From an uncultured Merdimonas sp. (GTDB taxonomy: Bacteria > Bacillota > Clostridia > Lachnospirales > Lachnospiraceae), in the NCBI GenBank assembly GCA_944378225.1, contig CALWGE010000011.1, positions 1-54,715 on the forward strand: DNA of 54,715 nt, in the 5' to 3' direction. Shown one piece after another: positions 15,912 through 25,186 of this stretch. A program made the translations under genes and the position numbers. Below the pieces are notes generated by a model, which had not been told where the DNA came from, ran no database searches, and saw only the letters and a program-made list of their open reading frames with translations. Numbering within the stretch: the first letter of the stretch is position 1; the number at the start of each line of letters is the position of its first letter.

Positions 15912-17003
15912 TTGAGCATTGTAAGCATCATACTGGCACTGTTGATATTCAGCCTGATTGTTATTTTTCATGAGCTGGGCCATTTTCTGCTGGCGAAACG
16001 GGGAGGTATCCGGGTAAATGAGTTTTCTCTGGGCATGGGGCCGACACTGTTGAGCAAGCAGATAGGTGAGACTAAATATTGTCTCAAGCTTCTTCCGTTC
16101 GGTGGTTCCTGCATGATGGAAGGGGAAGACGGAGATTATGAAGAGGATCCGGGCGAGGGGCCGGAAAAGGCGGGATATTCGCCGGATAGACTGCCTCCGT
16201 ATTCTTTTGGCGCCAAGTCTGTGTGGACGAGAATCTCGGTTGTGGCGGCCGGTCCTGTTTTTAATTTCATTCTGGCCTTTATTCTTGCTCTTTTTATTAT
16301 TGGAAGCATTGGTTATGATGAACCGATAATTACAGATGTGATGGAAGGATATGCCGCGGCAGAGGCCGGTATGCAGCCGGGAGACAGAATCGTTCGTATT
16401 AATGATCAGAACATTCATGTTTACCGGGAAATAAGCATTTTTACGCGGATGCATCAGGGAGAGACCGCGGTTGTCACTTATGAACGGGATGGAGAACGCT
16501 ATACAGTTGTTCTTGAGCCGAAGCAGAATGAGAATGGAGAATGGCTGCTGGGCTTTCTGGGATCCGGAGTGCGAACCAGGGGAAATGTTTTCGAGACAGT
16601 ATATTATAGCGCCTATGAAGTGAAATTCTGGATCAGCACGACGATACAGAGTCTGGGTATGCTGATTGGAGGACAGGTGGGGGCCGATGATATTTCCGGT
16701 CCTGTGGGAATTGTTAATACAATAGGTGAAACTTACGAAGCCAGCAGACAGGACGGAGCTTTCTATGTATGGCTGAATATGCTGAATCTGTCCATTCTTC
16801 TGTCGGCGAACCTGGGGGTCATGAATCTGCTGCCGCTCCCGGCTCTCGATGGCGGGCGGCTGGTATTCCTTTTTCTGGAGATTATTCGACGGGGTAAACG
16901 GGTGGATCCGGAGAAAGAAGGAATGGTCCATTTCGTAGGGCTGATGCTTCTGATGGCTCTGATGGTATTTGTGATGTTCAATGATTTCAGAAACATTCTT
17001 TAG
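15912..17003 (+). CDS. rseP: Site-2 protease, RseP/RasP type
   Basis: An intramembrane zinc protease that cuts within membrane segments, for example of anti-sigma factors. About 363 residues. HExxH is at 20-24 in VIFHELGHFLLAKRGG, a PDZ domain spans about 115-195, and the second metal block is MNLLPLPALDGGRLVF. The dxr stop overlaps its RBS; the likely start is TTG at 15912, with AGGTGG just upstream, giving MSIVSIILAL. The frame can be opened by TTG at 15894 but has no RBS there. An ECF sigma/anti-sigma pair at 39 kb in the same window is a conceivable client. Confidence 0.93.
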   Translation: MSIVSIILALLIFSLIVIFHELGHFLLAKRGGIRVNEFSLGMGPTLLSKQIGETKYCLKLLPFGGSCMMEGEDGDYEEDPGEGPEKAGYSPDRLPPYSFGAKSVWTRISVVAAGPVFNFILAFILALFIIGSIGYDEPIITDVMEGYAAAEAGMQPGDRIVRINDQNIHVYREISIFTRMHQGETAVVTYERDGERYTVVLEPKQNENGEWLLGFLGSGVRTRGNVFETVYYSAYEVKFWISTTIQSLGMLIGGQVGADDISGPVGIVNTIGETYEASRQDGAFYVWLNMLNLSILLSANLGVMNLLPLPALDGGRLVFLFLEIIRRGKRVDPEKEGMVHFVGLMLLMALMVFVMFNDFRNIL

Positions 17004-17029
17004 ATAAAAATGAGGAGGAACAGAAAGAA

Positions 17030-18127
17030 ATGAAATTAGGTATCGTGGGACTTCCCAATGTAGGGAAGAGCACCCTTTTTAATTCACTGACAAAAGCAGG
17101 CGCTGAATCAGCCAACTATCCGTTCTGTACAATTGATCCCAATGTGGGAGTAGTGGCGGTGCCGGATGAAAGACTGGGACTGCTGTCAGATATGTATCAT
17201 TCTGCAAAAGTGACGCCGGCAGTGATTGAATTTGTAGATATTGCCGGTCTGGTGAAGGGTGCTTCCAAAGGCGAGGGTCTGGGAAATCAGTTCCTGGCCA
17301 ATATCCGTGAAGTGGACGCCATTGTTCATGTAGTGCGTTGTTTCGAGGATCCGAATGTAATTCATGTGGATGGGAGCGTTGATCCGCTGCGGGATATAGA
17401 AACCATTAATCTGGAGCTGATTTTCTCAGATCTGGAGATCCTGGAGAGAAGAATCTCCAAGACGGTACGGGGTGCCCGCAACGATAAGACCCTGGCGAAA
17501 GAGCTGGAACTGCTGGAACGTATCAAGGCCTGGCTGGAAGATGGAAAGATGGCTATCAGCTTTACCACTGACGACGAGGACGAGCAGGGATGGCTGGCTG
17601 AGTATAATCTTCTGACCCGCAAACCCGTTATTTTTGCGGCAAATGTAAAGGAAGACGATCTGGCGGATGACGGTGCTTCCAATGCCCATGTGCAGGCAGT
17701 CCGGAAGTATGCGCAGGAGTATGGCTGCGAGGTATTTGTAATCTGTGCAGAGATTGAGCAGGAAATCGCAGAGCTGGATGACGATGAAAAATCTATGTTT
17801 CTGGAGGACCTGGGGCTGACAGAATCCGGCCTGGAAAAGCTCATCAAGGCAAGTTACCGGCTTCTGGGGCTTATCAGCTATCTGACGGCAGGAGAAACGG
17901 AAACCCGTGCCTGGACAATTAAAAAAGGTACGAAAGCTCCTCAGGCAGCAGGCAAAATCCATTCTGATTTTGAAAGAGGGTTTATCCGGGCTGAGGTAGT
18001 GAATTATCAGGACCTTCTGGACTGCGGTGCCTATGCGACAGCCAGAGAGAAGGGACTGGTAAGGCTTGAGGGAAAAGAATATGTGGTAAAGGACGGAGAT
18101 GTGATTCTGTTCCGTTTTAATGTATAA
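17030..18127 (+). CDS. ychF: Redox-regulated ATPase YchF (Obg-family)
   Basis: A P-loop NTPase that binds ATP rather than GTP and associates with ribosomes. 365 residues, normal. G1 is GLPNVGKSTLFN, followed by the NYPFCTIDPNVG switch region, the DIAGLVKGASKGEGLGNQFL G3 block, a coiled-coil insertion (about 130-200) and a C-terminal TGS domain (about 280-365) ending VKDGDVILFRFNV. The AGGAGG RBS is present. It follows rseP by 26 nt and is closed by a strong terminator. Confidence 0.97.
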   Translation: MKLGIVGLPNVGKSTLFNSLTKAGAESANYPFCTIDPNVGVVAVPDERLGLLSDMYHSAKVTPAVIEFVDIAGLVKGASKGEGLGNQFLANIREVDAIVHVVRCFEDPNVIHVDGSVDPLRDIETINLELIFSDLEILERRISKTVRGARNDKTLAKELELLERIKAWLEDGKMAISFTTDDEDEQGWLAEYNLLTRKPVIFAANVKEDDLADDGASNAHVQAVRKYAQEYGCEVFVICAEIEQEIAELDDDEKSMFLEDLGLTESGLEKLIKASYRLLGLISYLTAGETETRAWTIKKGTKAPQAAGKIHSDFERGFIRAEVVNYQDLLDCGAYATAREKGLVRLEGKEYVVKDGDVILFRFNV

Positions 18128-18174
18128 TCTTTCAAAAGCAGGAAAGTATACGACCTTTTGGCGGCATAACAGAT

Positions 18175-18223
18175 GGAGCCGGTGCAAAACAGTGATATTC
18201 GTGGTTTTGCACCGGCTCCTTTT
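18175..18223 (+). terminator. Strong intrinsic terminator after ychF
   Basis: A 16-bp perfect stem, GGAGCCGGTGCAAAAC (18175-18190) with its complement (18204-18219), followed by TTTT. Confidence 0.92.
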
Positions 18224-18308
18224 AACATACGAAAACAGATAAAGGGCTGAAGACCATTTACCCAAAGACAGAATTTTGATATGATAAAGACAGAAGTTTC
18301 AGGCAGAT

Positions 18309-19118
18309 TCAGCTTTGTCTGGCGATAAGCTCCAGCTTGTCTTTCATAAGTACCAGATTGAACCCGGAAGGATTCAGGGCATAACCTTTTGCTTCCTTAA
18401 TCATAGCGGGAATGAGTCCCTGAAAAAGAACAGTTACCGGTTGGAGTCTGCGTCCGTTTTTCTCGCGGAATTTTTCGAATTCCCAGAGATCGGAGAAGAC
18501 TGGCTGGAGAATGTCGCCGGAAGGATTTTTCAGATACGGCATTTTCAGATCGGGATTTGGTTTTTTCAGATCCAGCCTGCCGGTTATATCTGTGACATCC
18601 AGAGCCAGGATGAAACGGGAACGGACGAGATCTGCCATAAGTTCCTGCTCCAGTTCGCGCACTCTTTTTATATGTTCCGGATTTTTGGCATCCAGTCCGG
18701 GTCTGCGGAGCTCCTGCAGAAAATAGACAGCGGTGAGCTGAAGAGCCGTATTGGAGACTGGCGGTGTCTTTGGATTTTCTTCAGGTTTACGGATGGTGAC
18801 GATCTCTTCCAGAGGAAGATAACTGAATCCCGTTCCGTTGTGGAAGGCTATCCGGTTTATACCAGTGAGGTAAAGAGCTGTATAGAAGCGCTGCATCTGT
18901 TCTCTTTCTACTTTGGTCACAACTGTGGGATATCCGTTGTCATTGAGAGCTTTGCAGAAGTCGACAGCATCCGTTTCTGCAGAGAACAGATAAGCCTCAT
19001 CGTCAAAGGTGGTTTCATCACACCGGGCAAAGGTGAGATTGGTTGCCCTGGAACCAATGGAATAGAAGCAGTCCAGCTTCTGAAGATTTTTTATCATTAA
19101 GCGATTATCTGCGGTCAT
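18309..19118 (-). CDS. SseB-family protein
   Basis: 269 residues, soluble. An N-terminal SseB-like domain (about 1-110, with YLFSAETDAVDFCKALNDNGYPTVV) is followed by a linker and a second domain (about 150-269) resembling the SseB C-terminal half, including IPAMIKEAKGYALNPSGFNLVL. SseB of E. coli was named for serine sensitivity; the biochemical role is not known. The AGAGGTG RBS lies about 9 nt before ATG. It is divergent from uridine phosphorylase. Confidence 0.75.
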   Translation of the reverse strand: MTADNRLMIKNLQKLDCFYSIGSRATNLTFARCDETTFDDEAYLFSAETDAVDFCKALNDNGYPTVVTKVEREQMQRFYTALYLTGINRIAFHNGTGFSYLPLEEIVTIRKPEENPKTPPVSNTALQLTAVYFLQELRRPGLDAKNPEHIKRVRELEQELMADLVRSRFILALDVTDITGRLDLKKPNPDLKMPYLKNPSGDILQPVFSDLWEFEKFREKNGRRLQPVTVLFQGLIPAMIKEAKGYALNPSGFNLVLMKDKLELIARQS

Positions 19119-19253
19119 GGCTGTACACCTCTTTCTGAAATTTACTGAATACTATTGTAGCAAAAGAAGAGGTATGATACAACCATCAGCATTCACAGCC
19201 CGCAGAAAAAGACTGTGTGCTGCATTCTGCAGAAGAAAAAGGAGGTTGATTGT

Positions 19254-20021
19254 ATGCAGAAAACAGAAAAACAGTTTCATCTCCACTGCGTTCCGGAAGA
19301 TATCGGACGCTATTGTATCCTGCCGGGAGATCCGGGACGGGTGCCTGCGATTGCGGCCCTGTTTGAGGATGCGCATCCGGTGACACAGAACCGGGAATTC
19401 AATATCTGGACCGGATATCTGCTCGGTGAGAAAGTAACGGCCTGTTCCACAGGAATCGGCGGACCTTCTGCTTCTATTGCTATGGAAGAACTCCATAATT
19501 GCGGCGCGGATACGTTTATCCGGACGGGTACCTGCGGAGGAATCGCTCTGGATGTAAAATCCGGAGATATTGTGGTGGCAACAGGATCTGTTCGATTCGA
19601 ACATACAAGTCTGGAGTACGCGCCTATTGAGTTTCCGGCAGTTCCGGATTTTGAAGTGACGCGCTGTCTGGCTGAGGCATCCCGTGAGCTGGGTTATCCC
19701 CTGCATCTGGGAGTTGTACAGTCAAAGGACAGCTTTTACGGGCAGCATTCGCCGGAAAAATCACCGGTTTCCTATGAGCTTCTTCAGAAATGGGAAAGCT
19801 GGAAACGGCTTGGAGTTAAGGCCAGTGAGATGGAATCAGCGGCACTGTTCGTAGTAGCCGCTGCCCTGGGATGCCGCTGTGGTTCCTGCTTCCATGTAAT
19901 CTGGAATCAGGAGCGTGAAGCTGCCGGGTTGGATCAGGAGATGAATGAGGATACATCGCGGGCAGTCAAAGTGGCAGTGGAAGGGCTGAAGCGCTTGATA
20001 GAGGCTGATAAGAGAGCATGA
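19254..20021 (+). CDS. udp: Uridine phosphorylase
   Basis: Splits uridine with phosphate to uracil and ribose 1-phosphate, a pyrimidine salvage step. 255 residues of the nucleoside phosphorylase family I: phosphate site LPGDPGRV (about 23-30), [24 protein letters not shown], and the nucleoside site [18 protein letters not shown] near 200. AGGAGG lies 8 nt before ATG at 19254. Purine specificity is less likely given the overall match to Udp, but this is not proven here. Confidence 0.88.
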   Translation: MQKTEKQFHLHCVPEDIGRYCILPGDPGRVPAIAALFEDAHPVTQNREFNIWTGYLLGEKVTACSTGIGGPSASIAMEELHNCGADTFIRTGTCGGIALDVKSGDIVVATGSVRFEHTSLEYAPIEFPAVPDFEVTRCLAEASRELGYPLHLGVVQSKDSFYGQHSPEKSPVSYELLQKWESWKRLGVKASEMESAALFVVAAALGCRCGSCFHVIWNQEREAAGLDQEMNEDTSRAVKVAVEGLKRLIEADKRA

Positions 20022-20106
20022 AGACAGTATTTTCTGCATAAACTGTAAAAAATAAAAGTGCCGGAAAGGGCAGGCCCGACTCCGGACATGGGAGCGGACA
20101 GAGATT

Positions 20107-20727
20107 TTGCAGGAACTGATAATTTCTCTGATGGAGCAATATGGATATGCGGGCATTTTTTTCCTGATTGCCCTGGAAAATATCATTCCGCCGATACCTT
20201 CGGAGGTCATTCTGACCTTCGGAGGTTTTCTGACAACGTATACAAGTCTTGGAGCAGCGGGAGTGATATTTGCAGCTACACTGGGATCGCTGGCCGGTGC
20301 GGCTGTGCTTTACAGTGCAGGGACACTTTTGAATAAAGAGCGGCTGAAAAAGATCGCAGAAGGGAAATGCGGAAAGCTGCTGGGACTGAAACCAGAGGAC
20401 GTGGAAAAGGCAAATGACTGGTTTCAGGCGACAGGCTCAAAGGCGGTATTTTTCTGCCGCTGTGTGCCCGTGGTGCGCAGTCTGATTTCAATTCCCGCGG
20501 GAATGAGCGGTATGGCGCTTCCGCAGTTTTTCCTTTATACAGCAGCCGGCTCTATGGTCTGGAATCTGATTCTGGTATCACTGGGAGCTCTTGTAGGGGA
20601 ATCCTGGAACCGTATTGCACGTCTGGCAGGGGACTATGCTCATATCATGCTTATTGTACTGGGAATCAGTGCGGTAAGCGGGTTAATCTGGATAGCAGGA
20701 AACAGGCGAAATTCCGGGAACGGATAA
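20107..20727 (+). CDS. DedA-family membrane protein
   Basis: 206 residues, four to six membrane segments. DedA/UPF proteins flip lipid carriers such as undecaprenyl phosphate or phospholipids. The family motif is present as FFCRCVPVVRSLISIPAGMSGM (about 117-138), preceded by the ALENIIPPIPSEVIL re-entrant segment. The start is uncertain: TTG at 20107 with GGAG 12 nt upstream gives MQELIISLMEQYGYAGIFF, which matches relatives; ATG at 20131 is the alternative. A long terminator follows. Confidence 0.9.
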   Translation: MQELIISLMEQYGYAGIFFLIALENIIPPIPSEVILTFGGFLTTYTSLGAAGVIFAATLGSLAGAAVLYSAGTLLNKERLKKIAEGKCGKLLGLKPEDVEKANDWFQATGSKAVFFCRCVPVVRSLISIPAGMSGMALPQFFLYTAAGSMVWNLILVSLGALVGESWNRIARLAGDYAHIMLIVLGISAVSGLIWIAGNRRNSGNG

Positions 20728-20795
20728 TATTTAAGAAATTATGAAGGAGCAGTTTCCCGGGGTCTGATAAAGAATGGTAACTTGTGGCAGAAAAC

Positions 20796-20862
20796 GAGAG
20801 GAACAACTATATCTTGTGGTTGGGTGATTGGAAAGAACAAGATGTAGTTACCTCTCTTTTTT
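20796..20862 (+). terminator. Long-stem intrinsic terminator after dedA
   Basis: The arms 20796-20817 and 20835-20856 pair over about 20 positions with few mismatches (GAGAGG...CCTCTC outer end), followed by TTTTTT. It separates dedA from the dcw cluster. Confidence 0.85.
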
Positions 20863-20886
20863 GTGCACTTTTAACAGAAAAATACC

Positions 20887-20915
20887 TTGATTTTTAAGAA
20901 AAATTAAGATATTAT
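20887..20915 (+). promoter_or_regulatory. Promoter of the mraZ/dcw operon
   Basis: TTGATT (20887-20892), 17-nt spacer, TATTAT (20910-20915). The predicted start lies just before the GTGG repeats. Confidence 0.7.
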
Positions 20916-20925
20916 TAACCCATAA

Positions 20926-20970
20926 GTGGTGAAACGTGGGGAAAGGTGGCTTTAAAGTACATAAAAGTGG
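20926..20970 (+). promoter_or_regulatory. MraZ-box direct repeats (autoregulatory operator)
   Basis: GTGG occurs at 20926, 20936 and 20946, an exact 10-bp period, and again at 20967, two helical turns further. MraZ binds tandem GTGG-type repeats upstream of its own gene and represses the operon in several bacteria. The position, just downstream of the promoter and 40-85 bp before mraZ, fits repression. Confidence 0.8.
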
Positions 20971-21010
20971 TGACACACAGCTTTGAAGCAGTGAAAGAGG
21001 GGTGAAAGCC

Positions 21011-21448
21011 ATGTTCCGTGGAGAATACAGTCATACGGTAGATGCCAAGGGCAGGCTCATTATCCCTTCCAGGTTCCGGGAACAGCTGGGAGAAGAATGT
21101 ATTGTTACCAGGGGACTGGATGGCTGCCTTTTTGTATTTACACTGCCGGAGTGGGAAGCTTATGAAGAGAAGCTGCGCAGGCTTCCGATGACGAATAAGA
21201 GTGCCCGCTCATTTGTAAGGTTTCTGACCGCGGGTGCCACTTCCTGTGAATTTGATAAACAGGGAAGAATTTTACTTCCCGCTACCTTACGGAAGTTTGC
21301 GGGTATTGAAAAGGATGTTATCCTTGCCGGACTGCCGAACCGGATTGAAATCTGGAGCGAACAGAAGTGGAACGAGAATAATAATTACGAAGAGATTGAT
21401 ATGGATGAGGTCGCAGGGCAGCTGACGGAGCTTGGCCTGGATATCTGA
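21011..21448 (+). CDS. mraZ: Transcriptional regulator/division protein MraZ
   Basis: 145 residues, two AbrB-like swapped-hairpin domains: [23 protein letters not shown] and the second copy [19 protein letters not shown]. It forms ring oligomers that bind direct repeats and controls the dcw operon. ATG at 21011 has GAGGGGTG 7 nt upstream; the GTG at 21002 lies within that RBS. Confidence 0.97.
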   Translation: MFRGEYSHTVDAKGRLIIPSRFREQLGEECIVTRGLDGCLFVFTLPEWEAYEEKLRRLPMTNKSARSFVRFLTAGATSCEFDKQGRILLPATLRKFAGIEKDVILAGLPNRIEIWSEQKWNENNNYEEIDMDEVAGQLTELGLDI

Positions 21449-21464
21449 AAGCCGGAGGAAGTTT

Positions 21465-22400
21465 ATGGAGTTTTCACACGTATCAGTTTTACTGGACGAG
21501 ACCCTGGAACAGCTGAATATCCGGCCGGATGGCATTTATGTAGACGGGACGCTGGGAGGAGGCGGACATTCCTATGAAATATGCCGGAGGCTGTCAGAAA
21601 AAGGACGGCTCATTGGCATCGATCAGGATGCGGACGCTATCGCTGCAGCAGGAAAGCGTCTGGAGGAATTTGGAGACCGGGTAACGATTATTCGCAGTAA
21701 TTACTGCAATATGGAACAGGAACTCCGGAAACTTGGGATTAATAAAGTGGATGGAATTGTGCTCGATCTGGGGGTTTCCTCTTATCAGCTGGACGCAGCG
21801 GAGCGGGGATTTACTTACCGGGTGGATGCCCCTCTGGACATGCGCATGGATCAGCGGCAGACCAAAACGGCGAAAGATATTGTAAATGGCTATTCAGAGG
21901 AAGAGCTTTACAGAGTACTTCGGGATCTGGGTGAGGAACGGTTTGCCGGAAACATTGCAAGGCATATCGTAGCAGCCCGGGAGAAAAAGCCCGTTGAGAC
22001 GACAGAGGAACTGAACGATATAATCCGGAGTGCTATTCCTGCCAGATTACGTGCAGTGGGAGGACATCCTTCCAAGAGAACCTTTCAGGCTATTCGCATT
22101 GAGCTGAATCAGGAACTGGAGGTTCTGAAGAATTCTCTGGACAGTATGATTGATTTGCTGAACCCGGGAGGAAGACTGTGTGTGATTACCTTTCACTCCC
22201 TGGAAGATCGGATTGTAAAAACTATTTTTAAGACAAATGAAAACCCCTGTACCTGCCCTTCAAACTTTCCTGTGTGTGTGTGTGGTAAAAAACCGAAGGG
22301 CAGGGCAGCCGTTAAAAAGCCAATTCTTCCGGGTGCGGAGGAACTTGAGAGAAATAAGAGAGCAAAAAGCGCGAAGCTTCGCGTGTTTGAACGGATTTAG
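21465..22400 (+). CDS. rsmH: 16S rRNA (cytosine1402-N4)-methyltransferase
   Basis: Methylates N4 of C1402 in the ribosomal decoding centre with S-adenosylmethionine. 311 residues. Seen: [27 protein letters not shown] (SAM site), [24 protein letters not shown] and the C-terminal [13 protein letters not shown] with the CTCP-like cysteines. The RBS GGAGGAAG lies before ATG at 21465, 16 nt after mraZ. Confidence 0.97.
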   Translation: MEFSHVSVLLDETLEQLNIRPDGIYVDGTLGGGGHSYEICRRLSEKGRLIGIDQDADAIAAAGKRLEEFGDRVTIIRSNYCNMEQELRKLGINKVDGIVLDLGVSSYQLDAAERGFTYRVDAPLDMRMDQRQTKTAKDIVNGYSEEELYRVLRDLGEERFAGNIARHIVAAREKKPVETTEELNDIIRSAIPARLRAVGGHPSKRTFQAIRIELNQELEVLKNSLDSMIDLLNPGGRLCVITFHSLEDRIVKTIFKTNENPCTCPSNFPVCVCGKKPKGRAAVKKPILPGAEELERNKRAKSAKLRVFERI

Positions 22401-22420
22401 GAAAGTCAGGGAAACGGATT

Positions 22421-22951
22421 ATGGCAGAGATTAGAAGCATTTACACGGACAAAAGAAGAATTGACAGCAAAGGAAGGACAGGCTATGTAGAGGGAGCAGC
22501 TGTCCGTAAGCTTCATAAAGTCTCCGAGCCTGCACAGCGGGAGAGACGGCGTCAGCCGGAAGTACACAGAGCAAGCCGGAAAAATGCACAGAGTCTGGGA
22601 CTTGGTTATGTATTTTTTCTGACGGCAGCATGTGCTCTGACCATGTGGATTTGCGTAGGATATCTGCAGCTTCAGGCAGATAATACGGCGAGAGTGAAGA
22701 ATATTGCGGCTCTGGAGTCGCAGCTTTCCGATTTGAAACAGGATAATGATGATGAATACAATCGGGTAGTTACTTCTGTGGATTTGGAAAAAATCAGGGA
22801 TATCGCGATCAATGAACTGGGTATGGTATATGCGCAGGAAGATCAGGTAGTACTGTATGACAGCCAGGGAAGCGATTATGTAAGACAGTATGCGGATATT
22901 CCGGAGGAAGAGAGTGGATTGAAAGAGTTACTGGGCACGATCAGCAGGTGA
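22421..22951 (+). CDS. ftsL: FtsL-like septum formation protein
   Basis: 176 residues: a basic cytoplasmic N terminus (about 1-58), one membrane segment (about 62-83), a heptad-rich coiled coil (about 84-125, LQLQADNTARVKNIAALESQ) and the short DLEKIRDIAINELGMVY motif of the FtsL/DivIC family, then an acidic tail. It would join FtsQ and DivIC in the divisome. Position after rsmH and before pbp is the standard place for ftsL. The last bases overlap the next reading frame. Confidence 0.88.
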   Translation: MAEIRSIYTDKRRIDSKGRTGYVEGAAVRKLHKVSEPAQRERRRQPEVHRASRKNAQSLGLGYVFFLTAACALTMWICVGYLQLQADNTARVKNIAALESQLSDLKQDNDDEYNRVVTSVDLEKIRDIAINELGMVYAQEDQVVLYDSQGSDYVRQYADIPEEESGLKELLGTISR

Positions 22952-22956
22952 GAAAT

Positions 22957-25107
22957 TTGAGCAGAGGAAAAGAAAAGAGAAAGAAGCGGCAGGCGCTGCT
23001 GACAAACCGTATGAAACGCAAGCTGGCACTATTATTTTCAATAATAGTGCTTGCTTTAATTGCGGTAAATGTGCGTCTGGCATATATTAATAAGACAAAT
23101 GGTGAAAAATTTACAAAAAAGGTTCTGGCGCAGCAGGATACGAACAGTACTCTGCTTCCGTACAGAAGAGGAGATATTCTGGACCGGAACGGAACTATCC
23201 TGGCTACCAGCGAGAAGGTATATAATCTGATCCTGGACCCGAAAGTGCTTTCTCAGAATGCGGACGAGGACCCGGAGAAAGACTGCGTGGAGCCTACACT
23301 GCAGGCGCTGGCGCAGTGCTTCGAACTGGATGCGGCAGAGCTTCGCGCCACTTATAATGAAAAGATAGACAGCAGTTATGTGCCGCTTTTAAAGCAGCTT
23401 ACAAAGGAAGAAATTTCAGAGTTCCAGGCACTTCAGGAGGACGATGAGACCGGTTCCAGAATTAAAGGGGTCTGGTTCGAGGATTCCTATATCCGCCGTT
23501 ATCCGTACAATTCCCTTGCCTGTCATGTGTTGGGTTATACTGTGTCGGGTAATCAGGGCCAGACGGGGCTGGAACAGGAATACAGTGATATACTGAATGG
23601 TACCGACGGCAGAAGTTATAAATATCTGAACGAGGATCTGGAGCAGTCCACGACAGTGCGTCAGCCCACAGACGGACATACGATTGTGTCCACGATTGAC
23701 GCGACGCTCCAGGAGATTGTAGAGAAATATATCGATAAATTTATTGCCGATTATACAAATAAAAACATAGAAGGCCCTGCGGCAGAGAACATTGGCGTTA
23801 TTATGATGAATCCTCAGAATGGCGAGGTGCTGGCGATGGCGTCCAATGTGGACTATGATTTGAATAATCCGCATGACCTGGTGGAAAACGGATATCTTAC
23901 ACAAGAGCAGGAGGACGCCATGACCGAGGAAGAACTCCTGGATGCCAGAAATCAGATGTGGAGAAATTTCTGTATCAGTGATGGCTATGAACCTGGTTCC
24001 ACATATAAACCTATGGTTGTGGCAGCTGCCCTGGAGCTTGGTCTTGTATCTGATTCGTCAACATTTCTCTGTGACGGCGGTCAGACCGTAGTGGAAGGAC
24101 AGCCCAGAATTAAATGCGCAAAACGTACCGGACACGGGATTATTTCCCTGGAAGGTTCACTGATGTTCTCATGCAATGATGCGCTGATGCAGATTGGAGC
24201 GGATCTGGGTTATGAGAATTATCTGAAGTATCAGGAAATATTTAATTTTGGATTAAAGACAAACATTGATCTTCCGGGAGAAGCCAATAATGCTTTCACG
24301 GTATTTAATGAGGATACGCTGGGAGTGACAGAGCTTGCCACCAGTTCTTTCGGACAGGGATTCAATGTTACAATGATTCAGCTTGCCTCTGCATTTTCAT
24401 CTGTAATTAACGGCGGCTATTATTATCAGCCTCATATGGTGAAAAAGATTCTGGATGCAGACGGAGGCACAGTCGAGACAATTAATGCCACACTGATACG
24501 TCAGACGGTTTCCGAAAAAACGTCCGCTCTGATACGTCAGTATCTGTATCACACGATGTACGGAGAAGCAGATGCCAATGGAAATAACGCAACAGGAAGA
24601 AATGCCCGTGTTGCAGGATATGCCATGGGAGGAAAAACAGGAACAGCTCAGAAGATTCCGCGTTCCGAAAGAAAATATCTGGTATCGTTTATCGGGTTTG
24701 CTCCGGTAGATAATCCACAGGTAGTCTGCTATGTGGTTGTGGATGAGCCGAATGCGGCAGATGCCACTTCTCAGGCCAGCAGTTCTTTCGCTCAGGAAAT
24801 TTTTAAAAATATTATGAAAGAGGCTATGCCTTATCTGAATATTTATGCGACGGAAGAAATCCCGGCGGATATGCAGGATGAGGTGGATGCGGAAAACGCT
24901 GCAAAAGAAGAAGAGGCGACAGAGGAAGGAACTTCGGAGGAGCAGGAAGAAGAACTGCCGGAAGGAACGCTGGTTGATCCGAATACAGGAGAGACTGTCA
25001 CTATGCCTACAGAAGAAGAGGTGGCGCAGGAGGAAGATACCGGAGAAATCCCGAGTGGAATTGAAAACTCTATCCTTGACAATGCAGATGAAAATGTCCA
25101 GGAGTAA
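22957..25107 (+). CDS. Class B penicillin-binding protein (peptidoglycan transpeptidase, FtsI/PBP2-like)
   Basis: About 716 residues: membrane anchor (about 22-42), a dimerisation/pedestal domain and a transpeptidase domain with SxxK at STYK (about 348-351), SxN at SCN (about 405-407) and KTGTAQ. It crosslinks septal peptidoglycan. No PASTA domain; instead the last 85 residues are a Glu-rich acidic tail. The start is TTG at 22957 with AGGTGAG upstream, or GTG at 22948 overlapping the ftsL stop. It is followed by a terminator-like hairpin and a second class B PBP gene. Confidence 0.94.
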   Translation: MSRGKEKRKKRQALLTNRMKRKLALLFSIIVLALIAVNVRLAYINKTNGEKFTKKVLAQQDTNSTLLPYRRGDILDRNGTILATSEKVYNLILDPKVLSQNADEDPEKDCVEPTLQALAQCFELDAAELRATYNEKIDSSYVPLLKQLTKEEISEFQALQEDDETGSRIKGVWFEDSYIRRYPYNSLACHVLGYTVSGNQGQTGLEQEYSDILNGTDGRSYKYLNEDLEQSTTVRQPTDGHTIVSTIDATLQEIVEKYIDKFIADYTNKNIEGPAAENIGVIMMNPQNGEVLAMASNVDYDLNNPHDLVENGYLTQEQEDAMTEEELLDARNQMWRNFCISDGYEPGSTYKPMVVAAALELGLVSDSSTFLCDGGQTVVEGQPRIKCAKRTGHGIISLEGSLMFSCNDALMQIGADLGYENYLKYQEIFNFGLKTNIDLPGEANNAFTVFNEDTLGVTELATSSFGQGFNVTMIQLASAFSSVINGGYYYQPHMVKKILDADGGTVETINATLIRQTVSEKTSALIRQYLYHTMYGEADANGNNATGRNARVAGYAMGGKTGTAQKIPRSERKYLVSFIGFAPVDNPQVVCYVVVDEPNAADATSQASSSFAQEIFKNIMKEAMPYLNIYATEEIPADMQDEVDAENAAKEEEATEEGTSEEQEEELPEGTLVDPNTGETVTMPTEEEVAQEEDTGEIPSGIENSILDNADENVQE

Positions 25108-25142
25108 AGCGGGATGAAAACAGGATAAAAGCATAAAATATC

Positions 25143-25185
25143 AGACCCCATAATAGGTTGTAACAAACCGTTTATGGGGTCTTTT
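25143..25185 (+). terminator. Terminator-like hairpin between the two PBP genes, abutting the next start codon
   Basis: An 11-bp perfect stem AGACCCCATAA (25143-25153) with TTATGGGGTCT (25172-25182), with a small inner GGTT/AACC stem, then TTT C and ATG at 25187. It has the shape of an intrinsic terminator but lies inside the operon and occupies the space where an RBS would be. Confidence 0.7.
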
Positions 25186-25186
25186 C

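Noticed and set aside
14009-15931. 640-codon open frame on the minus strand
   Set aside because: It is antisense to cdsA and dxr, rich in His, Gln, Cys and Ser as expected of a shadow frame, and has no RBS.
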